In this document: piece by piece, positions 56,630-64,000 of the stretch
Numbering within the stretch: position 1 is the stretch's first letter
Layout of the letters: each line of letters opens with the position of its first letter
Source: Microbacterium salitolerans
Lineage (GTDB): Bacteria > Actinomycetota > Actinomycetes > Actinomycetales > Microbacteriaceae
Direction of reading: 5' to 3'
Assembly (NCBI RefSeq): GCF_019720895.1
Contig: NZ_JAHKSH010000006.1
Span: 186,001 to 250,000 of the forward strand
DNA: 64,000 nucleotides
Notes under the pieces: generated by a model
Databases searched by the model: none
Told to the model about the DNA's origin: nothing
What the model saw: the letters and a program-made list of their open reading frames with translations, nothing else
Made by a program: the position numbers and the translations under genes

Positions 56630-59299
56630 TCACCCGGTGTTCTGCAGGCCGGCCGCGACACCCGAGACGGCGAGCAGGAGAAGCCGACGCACGTCGGGAT
56701 CCGCCTCCGTGCCCTCCGGCGCATCCCGCAGGCTGCGCAGAGCGCGCAGCTGCAGCAGCGACAGTGCGTCGACGTAGGGGCTGCGCAGCTTGACCGCGCG
56801 TTGCAGGACGGGCTTGTTGGTGAGAAGCCCATCGCCGCCGACGATCCGCACGACCCAGTCGCGCGTGAGCGCCATCTCGTCAAGGACGAGCGCCGCGAGG
56901 TCTTCCCGATCGCCGAGCGCCAGGTACTCGCGCGCGATCCGGTCGTCGGTCTTCGCGAGGCTCATCGCGACGTTGTCGATCATCGTGCGGAACAGCGGCC
57001 AGGCGTCGTAGGCCTCGCGCAGCCGCGCCTCGTCTCCCACGGCGTCGAGCGCCGTGCCGAGCCCGAACCACCCTGCGAGGTTGATGCGCGCCTGCGTCCA
57101 GGCGAACACCCACGGGATCGCACGCAGATCCTCGAGGGACTCCACCGACAGCCCGCGGCGGGCGGGCCGCGAGCCGAGAGCGAGCTGACCCACCTCCTCC
57201 ATGGGGGTCACGGTGGCGAACCACGGCGCGAATCCGTCGGCCTTCACGAGGTCGAAGAAGCGCGCCCGCGACGCCGTCTCCATCTGCTGCGCGATGTCGG
57301 AGAAGCGATCGGCCGCGCCGCGGTTGCGGTCTTCGTTCGAGGGCGCGGAGGCCGTGAGGATCGCGGCCGCGACCTGGTCGATGTGACGCATCGCGATGTC
57401 GGGATCCCCGTAGCGCGCGAAGATCACCTCACCCTGCTCGGTGAGCTTGAAGCGTCCATCGACCGAGTGCGGCGGCTGCGCGAGGATGGCGCTGTTCGCC
57501 GGCCCACCCCCGCGTCCCAGTGCGCCGCCTCGGCCGTGGAACAGCGTGAGCTCGATCTCCTGTGCGCGAGCCCACTCGGCGATCGCCGCCTGCGCCTCGT
57601 ACAGCGCGAGCGTCGCCGCAACCGGGCCGACGTCCTTCGACGAATCCGAGTAGCCGAGCATGACCTCGAGTCGGCGCCCCGTGGCGTCGAGGCGCGACGC
57701 GAACTCGGGGTGGTCGACGATCTCCGCAAGGATCCCCGGCGCCGCCTGCAGGTCGTCGAAGGTCTCGAACAGCGGGATCACATCGAGCACCGGCGGCGTG
57801 CCGGCCTCCCCGGCCGCGTAGCGCGCGAGTCGGTGCACGTTCGCGAGATCCTGCGCGGACTGCGTGAACGACACGATGTAGCGACCCGCGGCGCGCGGAC
57901 CGAAGCGATCCTGCACGAATGAGATGGCGCGGAAGACCTCGAGCACCTCCTCGGCGAGCTCGCTGCGCTCGGCCCCCGCGTCCAGCTCGGCAAGCACCTT
58001 CGCGTGCACGGCCGAGTGCTGACGCACCTCGAGCTCCGCGAGGTGGAACCCGAAGGTCTCGACCTGCCAGATGAGGTCCTGGATCTCGCCGTAGGCCTGG
58101 CGGACGGCGCCGGCGGCGACGAGCGAGGCCTGCACGGTGCGCAGATCGGCGACGAGGTCCTTCGGGTCGCGGTAGGCGAGGTCGGCGTTGCGCGTGCGCG
58201 TCGCCGTGAGCTTCTGCGCCAGCAGCAGCACGGCCGCCCGGTGCGGCTCGTTCGGCGAGCGCTTGGCGATGTCAGCCGCCGCGTCCTCATCCGCGCTGCG
58301 CAGCCGCTCCCAGAGGGCCGTCAGCTCGGCGCTCGGCGGCGTCGACGACGCGCCGAGCGTGAGCCCCCGGCCGACGCGAAGCGCCGCGCGCTCGAGGCCG
58401 ATCAGGACGTGCTCGCTCGCAATCGCCGCGGCCTGCCTGCTGACCTTCGCCGTCACGAACGGGTTGCCATCGCGGTCACCGCCGACCCAGCTGCCGACGC
58501 GGACGAACGGCGTGACGACCGGGGCGCGCGAGCCGCCCTCGTCGCCGTGCAGGGCGTCGTCGAGACGGCGATACGCCTCGGGGACGGCGGTGAACAGCGT
58601 GTCATCGAACACCGCCATCACGGTGCGCACTTCGTCGAGAGGAGACGGCTTCTCGGGCCGGATCGGCGAGGTGCGCCACAGCGTGTCGATCTCCTCGAGC
58701 ATGTGGCGGCGCGTGCGCTGCTCGGCGGATCCGCCCCGCGGCGCGGCCGACAGCTCGTCGACGAGCGTCGACAGGCGGCGGATGCTCGTCGAGATCGCGC
58801 GCCGTCGCGCCTCGGTCGGGTGCGCGGTGAACACGGGGTGGAAGCAGAGCCCGTCCAGCCGCTCGCGCGCCGCATCCTCGCCGACCTCGGCGGCGAGCGC
58901 CGAGAAGGCGTCGGGGATCGTGCCGCGCGGGTCGCGGCCCCCGTCGCCGTCGCGTCGACGCAGCACGCGCACGCGCTGGCGCTCCTCGGCCAGATTGACG
59001 AGGTGGAAGTACACGGTGAACGCCCGCGCAACCTCGTCCGCGCGACTCGGCGAGAGCTCCTGCACGATCGCAGTCGCACGATCGAACGCGTCGGAGGTGG
59101 GGTCCGTGTAGGCCTCGATCGTCGCGATGCGCAGGCGCTCGACGTCCTCGAACAGCCCGTCGGATCCGCTCTCGATCAGCACGTGTCCAAGGAGACGCCC
59201 GAGCAGGCGCACATCGGCGCGCATCTCGTCGGGGATCTCCTGCTCGGCTTCCAGACGGCCGACGACGTCGAGTATCTCGGTGGGAGTGGGGGTAGGCAT
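56630..59299 (-). CDS. ppc: Phosphoenolpyruvate carboxylase
   Basis: Anaplerotic enzyme (889 aa) making oxaloacetate from phosphoenolpyruvate and bicarbonate. Catalytic His160 lies in FTAHPTEARRRA. Other core motifs are VGGDRDGNPFV, LGYSDSSKDVG and FHGRGGALGRGGGP, where the mobile loop carries Arg/Gly residues. The C-terminus ends in NTG, the conserved tail of the family. Length is normal. Monocistronic; ATG start with a Gly-rich leader GGGGGT upstream. Confidence 0.97.
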   Translation of the reverse strand: MPTPTPTEILDVVGRLEAEQEIPDEMRADVRLLGRLLGHVLIESGSDGLFEDVERLRIATIEAYTDPTSDAFDRATAIVQELSPSRADEVARAFTVYFHLVNLAEERQRVRVLRRRDGDGGRDPRGTIPDAFSALAAEVGEDAARERLDGLCFHPVFTAHPTEARRRAISTSIRRLSTLVDELSAAPRGGSAEQRTRRHMLEEIDTLWRTSPIRPEKPSPLDEVRTVMAVFDDTLFTAVPEAYRRLDDALHGDEGGSRAPVVTPFVRVGSWVGGDRDGNPFVTAKVSRQAAAIASEHVLIGLERAALRVGRGLTLGASSTPPSAELTALWERLRSADEDAAADIAKRSPNEPHRAAVLLLAQKLTATRTRNADLAYRDPKDLVADLRTVQASLVAAGAVRQAYGEIQDLIWQVETFGFHLAELEVRQHSAVHAKVLAELDAGAERSELAEEVLEVFRAISFVQDRFGPRAAGRYIVSFTQSAQDLANVHRLARYAAGEAGTPPVLDVIPLFETFDDLQAAPGILAEIVDHPEFASRLDATGRRLEVMLGYSDSSKDVGPVAATLALYEAQAAIAEWARAQEIELTLFHGRGGALGRGGGPANSAILAQPPHSVDGRFKLTEQGEVIFARYGDPDIAMRHIDQVAAAILTASAPSNEDRNRGAADRFSDIAQQMETASRARFFDLVKADGFAPWFATVTPMEEVGQLALGSRPARRGLSVESLEDLRAIPWVFAWTQARINLAGWFGLGTALDAVGDEARLREAYDAWPLFRTMIDNVAMSLAKTDDRIAREYLALGDREDLAALVLDEMALTRDWVVRIVGGDGLLTNKPVLQRAVKLRSPYVDALSLLQLRALRSLRDAPEGTEADPDVRRLLLLAVSGVAAGLQNTG

Positions 59300-59435
59300 G
59301 CTTTCACGTTAGCGGGCAGGGCGCGAGGACCCACATCGGCCGTAACCGTCCGCCGGATCCGCCGCCCGGACGATCGGTCGGATCGGGCGGACGCCCGGTC
59401 GGGCGACGATGTCGCCGGCACGCGAGCGTAGAGCC

Positions 59436-60653
59436 ATGACCAGCGCACACACCGATACGACGCCGCTCCCCTCGGCGGCCGCCCCCTCCCCACGGCTGCG
59501 CTACGCCGCGCTCGTGATGATGACGCTGACGAGCTTCGCGCTCGTCACGGCGGAGTTCCTTCCCAACGGCCTGCTGACCGAGATGGCCGCGGATCTCGGC
59601 GTGACCCCGGGCCAAGCGGGGCAGACGGTCACCGTGACGGCGCTCGTCGGCCTCATCGCCGCGCCGACGGTCGGCCTCGTCGTGCCGCGGATGGACCGCC
59701 GTGCGCTCCTGGCGACGCTCGCCGCCGGAGCCGCGGTATCGAACCTCGCGGTCGCGTTCGCCCCCGAGCTGTGGCTGGTGCTCATCGCGCGCGTCCTCCT
59801 CGGCATCGCGCTGAGCGGATTCTGGGCCATGTCGCTGACGGTCTCGTCGCGCGTCGCCGGCCCCGAGCACCTGGGCCGCGCCGTCATGTTCACGACGGCA
59901 GGCGTCTCGCTCGCCACCGTCGCCGGCGTGCCGATCGGCGTCCTGCTGTCGAGCTTCGCCGACTGGCGCATGGTCTTCGTCGCGGCCGCCGTCGTGACGG
60001 CGGCGATCGCGGTCGGCCTGTGGCGCCTGCTGCCCCCGGTTCCTGCCGAGCCCGCGACGCGGCTCACCACCCTCCTCGACACGCTCCGCCGCCCCGGCCT
60101 GAGCCTCGGGCTCGCGGGTCACGTGCTCGTCGTGTTCGGTCACGTCACGGCCTACACGTACATCCGACTCGCCCTCGACCGCGTGACGCTCGGCGCGCAG
60201 CCGCTCGACGAGGCCGGGATCGTGACGCTCCTCGCCCTGTTCGGCGTCGGCGGGCTCGCGGGCAACGTCATCGCGGGCGCCCTCGTCGACCGGCACCTCG
60301 GCGTGCTGCGCGCGGCGGTGCCGCTGCTCGTCGCCGTGTCGATCCTGGTCGCTCTTCTGGGAACGGGATCCGCCTGGGTGTTCGGGGCCGCCGTGCTCGT
60401 GTGGGGGACGGCGTTCGGCGGCTGGCTCATCGTGCTCAACACGTGGATCGCGCGGCTCGCCCCCGACCGCCTCGAGTCGGGAGGAGCCCTGGTCGTGGTG
60501 GGCTTCCAGCTCGCGATCGTGCTCGCCGCAGGAATCGGCGGTCTCCTCGTCGACGCCGCGGGGATCCTGCAGACCTACGCGGTCGCGACGGTGTGCGCGG
60601 CCGTCGGAGCGGTGCTGTTCGTGTCGGCGGGGCGCGTCGCCGAGAGGCGGTGA
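59436..60653 (+). CDS. MFS transporter, DHA1 family (AraJ/NepI-like)
   Basis: Inner-membrane exporter (405 aa) with 12 hydrophobic spans. The N-terminal FALVTAEFLPNGLLTEMAADLG and the GFWAMSLTVSSRV segment are typical of DHA1 sugar or purine-nucleoside efflux proteins. It starts at ATG 59436. Its last 79 nt overlap the convergent AraC-type gene. The substrate is unknown; the AraC gene is a plausible neighbour regulator. Confidence 0.9.
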   Translation: MTSAHTDTTPLPSAAAPSPRLRYAALVMMTLTSFALVTAEFLPNGLLTEMAADLGVTPGQAGQTVTVTALVGLIAAPTVGLVVPRMDRRALLATLAAGAAVSNLAVAFAPELWLVLIARVLLGIALSGFWAMSLTVSSRVAGPEHLGRAVMFTTAGVSLATVAGVPIGVLLSSFADWRMVFVAAAVVTAAIAVGLWRLLPPVPAEPATRLTTLLDTLRRPGLSLGLAGHVLVVFGHVTAYTYIRLALDRVTLGAQPLDEAGIVTLLALFGVGGLAGNVIAGALVDRHLGVLRAAVPLLVAVSILVALLGTGSAWVFGAAVLVWGTAFGGWLIVLNTWIARLAPDRLESGGALVVVGFQLAIVLAAGIGGLLVDAAGILQTYAVATVCAAVGAVLFVSAGRVAERR

Positions 60654-61477
60654 CGCCAGCCGGACGGCGCGATGCCGGTACGACGTCGGAAGGCTCGGCT
60701 GAATCCCTCATCGGATCCGTAGCCCAGCGACCGCGCCGTATCGGCGACGCTCCGTCCGGACTCCAGCAGCTCCTTCGCCTGGTCGATCCGCAGGGTGTTC
60801 AGGTACGCCGCCGGCGTCTGTCCGGTGGCGCCGCGGAAGCGCTCCGCGAACACCGTGCGCGACATCGCGCCGATCGCCGCGAGCTCCCCGACCGACCAGC
60901 TCCGGCCGGGGTCGGCGTGGATCGCGTCGAGCACCCGGGAGAGGAACGGATCCGCGGAGCGCATCGGCCAGCCCTCCGGCGCGCAGCCGCGCTCGGCCCA
61001 CGCGCGCACGGCGGCGAGGACGACGGTCGTCGCCATGAGGGAGCAGATCGTGCCGTTGGCGGCGCGCGGGGCGCGGCAGGAGGGGTGACCGATGTCGCTC
61101 GCGATCTGCGCGATCGTCGGCTCGACGTCGGCGAAGTCCGCGACGGTGAGCACATCGGGCAGCAGACTCGTCGCGAGGGGATCCGCGGGCTCGAGCTCGG
61201 CGACCACCACCTCGGCGCCGGAGGCTGCGCGCAGCGAGATCGGCACGCGTCCCATCGAGACGACGGCGCCGCCGCGCGGGAGCGCCACGCATCGATCCCC
61301 CGCCACGCCCACCAGGTCGCCCGAGACGACGTAGCCGAGCGTCGCGACTCCGACCCGCATCCGCACCGCCTCGCCCGGCGCGAGCGCGATGCGCCGTCCG
61401 CGCAGCACGCGCCATTCCATGGCCGCGAGCGCCTGCTCGAGCGGTTCGACGGTGTCTGCGGTCCCCACGCGTGCCAC
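60575..61477 (-). CDS. AraC-family transcriptional regulator
   Basis: A 300-aa regulator. The N-terminal cupin-like sensing domain belongs to the AraC-binding type, with the HTH at the C-terminus: WSVGELAAIGAMSRTVFAERFRGATGQTPAAYLNTLRIDQAKELL, then the second helix pair SVADTARSLGYGSDEGFSRAFRRRTGIAPSGWR. The start is uncertain: GTG 61477 gives a full domain, ATG 61420 is shorter, and the open frame upstream runs into the tRNA gene and cannot be real. Its last 79 nt lie antisense to the MFS gene. Confidence 0.85.
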   Translation of the reverse strand: MARVGTADTVEPLEQALAAMEWRVLRGRRIALAPGEAVRMRVGVATLGYVVSGDLVGVAGDRCVALPRGGAVVSMGRVPISLRAASGAEVVVAELEPADPLATSLLPDVLTVADFADVEPTIAQIASDIGHPSCRAPRAANGTICSLMATTVVLAAVRAWAERGCAPEGWPMRSADPFLSRVLDAIHADPGRSWSVGELAAIGAMSRTVFAERFRGATGQTPAAYLNTLRIDQAKELLESGRSVADTARSLGYGSDEGFSRAFRRRTGIAPSGWRHRLSATRPADTNSTAPTAAHTVATA

Positions 61478-61546
61478 AACCCGAGGCGGCCGGAGCGTAT
61501 TCCTCCCGAGATGTGACACACTCGCGAACGATGCCCGGACACAGCA

Positions 61547-61576
61547 AAAGACCCGGCTCTCACGAGCCGGGTCTTT
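61547..61576 (-). terminator. Terminator of tRNA-Arg
   Basis: A perfect 13-bp stem (61547-61559 with 61564-61576) and 4-nt loop, ending in TTTT on the minus strand, 8 nt beyond the tRNA 3' end. This is a textbook intrinsic terminator. Confidence 0.9.
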
Positions 61577-61583
61577 CACGAAT

Positions 61584-61659
61584 TGGTGCGCCCCGAGGGA
61601 CTCGAACCCCCAACCTTCTGATCCGTAGTCAGATGCTCTATCCATTGAGCTAGGGGCGC
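61584..61659 (-). tRNA. tRNA-Arg (anticodon ACG)
   Basis: A 76-nt gene with encoded CCA. Acceptor arms GCGCCCC and GGGGCGC pair fully, the anticodon stem is TCTGA/TCAGA with loop CTACGGA (anticodon ACG), and the T-loop is GGTTCGAGTCC. The A34 would be edited to inosine to read CGN codons. A promoter-like TTCCGT and TAGGCT lie upstream on the minus strand near 61690-61715. Confidence 0.97.
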
Positions 61660-61767
61660 ATCCTGCTGCCGTGGCAACTCATACAGCCTACATCGACGCC
61701 GCAGCAGAACGGAAATCAGTCCGGGAACCGCACAGCTTCGGGCGTGTCTGAGAGACCGGTGACAGCG

Positions 61768-62331
61768 TCAGTCCGCCGCGTGCCTGTGCTTCTTCCGCCG
61801 CTTCACGTCGCTCGAGAGCCTCTGGAGGTCGACCATGCGAAGAGCCTGCATGCGCGCCTCGCGCATCTTGTCGTAGTCAGGATCATCGTCCGGGCGCATC
61901 GCCTCGATGCGCAGACGCGACGCGATGTTGACCTCGACGTCGTGCCACGCGGCGCCCCGGGCGTCCTCGACGAGCGTGCGCACAGCATCGTCGGATTCGG
62001 CGAGCGCGCGCAGCTTCTTGGCGACGCCGGAGTACTGCTTGGCGCGGCGGCGCAGGTTGCGCACATCACGGTCGCGATAGTCGTGAGTGCCATGCGGATC
62101 GCTGTGCCGCCCCCAGGCCTTCAGCCGCAGCTTGCTCATCGCCGCGGCCGCGTCATCCTGCTCCGCGGCGAGGCGCAGCAGCGCCTCCCGCGCGTCGCCC
62201 CCGACCACCTCGGGCGCGAAGTCGTCACCGTCGGCGATCGTCTCGACGAGGATCCGGTTCTTGACCTCCAGGCGCGCGGCGGCGAGGGCGATGGCCACAC
62301 CCTCTTCGATCGCCTCGGCGTTGCGCCTCAT
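61768..62331 (-). CDS. Hypothetical charged, helical protein
   Basis: A 187-aa cytosolic protein, rich in Arg, Ala, Asp and Glu, predicted largely helical, with a basic C-terminal tail (DVKRRKKHRHAAD). It starts at ATG 62331 behind GGAGGAG, so it is translated. Conserved-looking blocks are VKNRILVETIADGDDFAPE and RRRAKQYSGVAKKLRAL. I do not recognise the family, and no function is offered. Downstream of gap and read the same way. Confidence 0.6.
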   Translation of the reverse strand: MRRNAEAIEEGVAIALAAARLEVKNRILVETIADGDDFAPEVVGGDAREALLRLAAEQDDAAAAMSKLRLKAWGRHSDPHGTHDYRDRDVRNLRRRAKQYSGVAKKLRALAESDDAVRTLVEDARGAAWHDVEVNIASRLRIEAMRPDDDPDYDKMREARMQALRMVDLQRLSSDVKRRKKHRHAAD

Positions 62332-62417
62332 GTCTCCTCCTGCACCTCCTCCCCAGCCTAGCGGCGCGGCGGCACGTGCATCGGGAGCATCCGCCCCTCA
62401 GCGGATTCGCACGGCGC

Positions 62418-63935
62418 TCAGGCCAGCGCGGCCTCCGCCTCGGCCGAGATCTCCTCCGCCACCGCGGCGTCGACGGCCACCGGCTCGCGCACGGGGAGGA
62501 TCGTCGGGTGCACGCCGGCCATGCGCTCGAGCACGCGCACGACCTGGCACGAGTATCCGTACTCGTTGTCGTACCAGACGTACAGGACGACGTTGTCGTC
62601 GCCGTTGACCTGGGTCGCGAGGCCGTCGACGATGCCGGCGCGATTGCTGCCCACGAAGTCGGTCGAGACGGCATCGGGCGACTCGCTGAAGTCGATCTGC
62701 TGACGCAGCGGCGACGTCATCGACGTCTGGCGCAGGAACGCGTTGATCTCGTCCCGTGTCGTCGCGGTGCGGAGCTGCAGGTTGAGGATCGCGAGCGACA
62801 CGTCCGGCGTGGGGACGCGGATCGCGCTGCCCGACAGCTTGCCCTTGAGCTGCGGAAGCGCCTTCGCGACGGCCTTGGCCGCGCCGGTCTCCGTGATGAC
62901 CATGTTGAGCGTCGCCGCGCGTCCGCGGCGCTCGCCCTTGTGGAAGTTGTCGATGAGGTTCTGGTCGTTCGTGAACGAGTGCACCGTCTCGACGTGCCCG
63001 CGAACGACGCCGTAGGCCTCATCGATCGCCGCGAGAACCGGCGTGATCGCGTTCGTCGTGCACGACGCGGCCGAGATCATGGTGTCGTCGGCTGCGATGT
63101 CGTCGCCGTTGACGCCGAAGACGATGTTCTTCATGGACCCTTTGCCGGGCGCCGTCAGCAGGACGCGGCTGGCCCCCTGAGCGCGGAGGTGCTGGCCGAG
63201 CCCCTCCTCGTCGCGCCACCGGCCGGTGTTGTCGACGATCACCGCGTCATCGATGCCGTACGCCGTGTAGTCGATCGCCGACGGGTCATCCGAGTAGATC
63301 ACCTGGATGAGCGTGCCGTTCGCGAGAATCGTGCCCGCCTCCTCGTCGACCTCGGTCGTGCCCTGGAAGGGGCCGTGGACGGAGTCGCGACGCAGCAGGC
63401 TCGCACGCTTCTTGAGGTCGTCCTCGGCGCCCTTGCGCACGACGATCGCACGCAGGCGCAGGCCGTCGCCGTTGCCCTGATGGGAGATGAGGATCCGAGC
63501 GATCAGGCGGCCGATGCGGCCGAAGCCGTACAGCACGACATCGGTCGGCTCGCTCGCGTCGCCGTTCAGGACCTCAGCGAGCTCGACGCGCAGAAACGCC
63601 TTCAGCTCGTCGCCCTCGTCATACGAGCCGCCGGCGTCGTCGAAGCGCGTCACGAGGCGGGCGACGTCGACCGAGGCCGGACCCGGCTGGATCGCATCGA
63701 GCGCTTCCAGGACGGCCATCGTCTTCTCCGGGCGCAGCACCTGATCGCCGAACTTGCGGGTGAAGCGGTGAGCCTTGAGGATCTCGATCGGTCCGAGGTT
63801 GACGAGGCGGCGCCCGTGGATGGACGGCACGATGCCGTACTCGCGGTAGAGACGGCCGATCTGCGGGATCATCCGCTCGGCCAGCTCCTCTCGGGCGATC
63901 CATTCGACTCGGCGCTCTTCGTAGAGGTGGCTCAC
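62418..63935 (-). CDS. gap: Glyceraldehyde-3-phosphate dehydrogenase, long form
   Basis: Glycolytic dehydrogenase (505 aa). The NAD fold begins only at residue 137 (GFGRIGR), and catalytic Cys292 lies in ASCTTNAITP, with WYDNEYGYS near the end. The 130-residue N-terminal extension is helical and charged. Long forms of this kind occur in actinobacteria beside a short GapA, and in Corynebacterium (GapB) the long form works in gluconeogenesis with NADP or NAD. The start is GTG with AGAGGAG 9 nt upstream. The 65 nt beyond it to the window end carry nothing I can assign. Confidence 0.93.
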   Translation of the reverse strand: MSHLYEERRVEWIAREELAERMIPQIGRLYREYGIVPSIHGRRLVNLGPIEILKAHRFTRKFGDQVLRPEKTMAVLEALDAIQPGPASVDVARLVTRFDDAGGSYDEGDELKAFLRVELAEVLNGDASEPTDVVLYGFGRIGRLIARILISHQGNGDGLRLRAIVVRKGAEDDLKKRASLLRRDSVHGPFQGTTEVDEEAGTILANGTLIQVIYSDDPSAIDYTAYGIDDAVIVDNTGRWRDEEGLGQHLRAQGASRVLLTAPGKGSMKNIVFGVNGDDIAADDTMISAASCTTNAITPVLAAIDEAYGVVRGHVETVHSFTNDQNLIDNFHKGERRGRAATLNMVITETGAAKAVAKALPQLKGKLSGSAIRVPTPDVSLAILNLQLRTATTRDEINAFLRQTSMTSPLRQQIDFSESPDAVSTDFVGSNRAGIVDGLATQVNGDDNVVLYVWYDNEYGYSCQVVRVLERMAGVHPTILPVREPVAVDAAVAEEISAEAEAALA

Positions 63936-64000
63936 GCTGCTGGACTCCTCTGTCTGGCGGACGCGGCACGGCCCGCGTGGCTTGTGGCGTTTCGAGCCTA

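Overview
The window is about 70% G+C. Genes mostly have strong GGAGG-type ribosome sites, although several look leaderless. The gene set points to an actinobacterium of the Microbacteriaceae, most like Microbacterium. It includes a DtxR-type iron box, class E sortase motifs (LAxTG), SipW-dependent secretion, a free-standing PEP carboxylase and a ROK regulator. Genus is inferred from gene content and base composition only. No phage, insertion sequence or CRISPR array is visible.

Layout. 1-9.9 kb: a YtfQRT-like furanose-sugar ABC transporter (cut by the left edge), a second paralogous ATPase, a LacI repressor and a large secreted tandem GH43 enzyme. An 18-bp operator-like palindrome recurs in front of both the binding-protein gene and the GH43 gene. 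10-13.7 kb: a Cys-rich leader peptide, an OmpR-type winged-helix protein without a receiver domain, an AlkA-like glycosylase, a small membrane protein and a secreted lytic transglycosylase. 13.7-17.9 kb: a four-gene YclNOPQ-type siderophore importer under two inverted iron boxes. 17.9-25.3 kb: a sugar catabolic locus (isomerase/epimerase, Gfo/Idh/MocA dehydrogenase, binding protein) divergent from its ATPase, permease and ROK regulator. 25.3-30 kb: housekeeping and miscellaneous genes, including coaBC and an alcohol dehydrogenase. 30-35.8 kb: an AraNPQ-type importer with a GH51 arabinofuranosidase and a divergent LacI regulator. 35.8-41.2 kb: a transglycosylase, a NarL-type two-component system and, divergently, a SipW/TasA-like operon ending in an LATTG-anchored protein. 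41.2-48.8 kb: an aldo/keto reductase, a Pit phosphate transporter and a thiC-thiO-thiS-thiG-thiF operon under a TPP riboswitch. 48.9-55.9 kb: a 2,315-residue surface protein with DUF11 repeats and ten repeats carrying EF-hand-like loops. 56-64 kb: a MarR regulator, ppc, an MFS exporter, an AraC regulator, tRNA-Arg(ACG), a hypothetical gene and a long-form gap.

How the parts fit. The two arabinofuranose-type transporters, the secreted GH43 protein and the cytoplasmic GH51 enzyme make a plausible arabinan or arabinoxylan pathway. In it, the polymer is trimmed outside, furanose monomers or oligomers are imported by two routes, and oligomers are split inside, with two LacI repressors sensing the products. 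The SipW operon and the giant LAATG protein are both cell-surface systems that would need a class E sortase from outside the window. The least described unit is the two-component system paired with the SipW operon, whose intergenic region carries two CTGG-N5-CCAG dyads exactly 21 bp apart.
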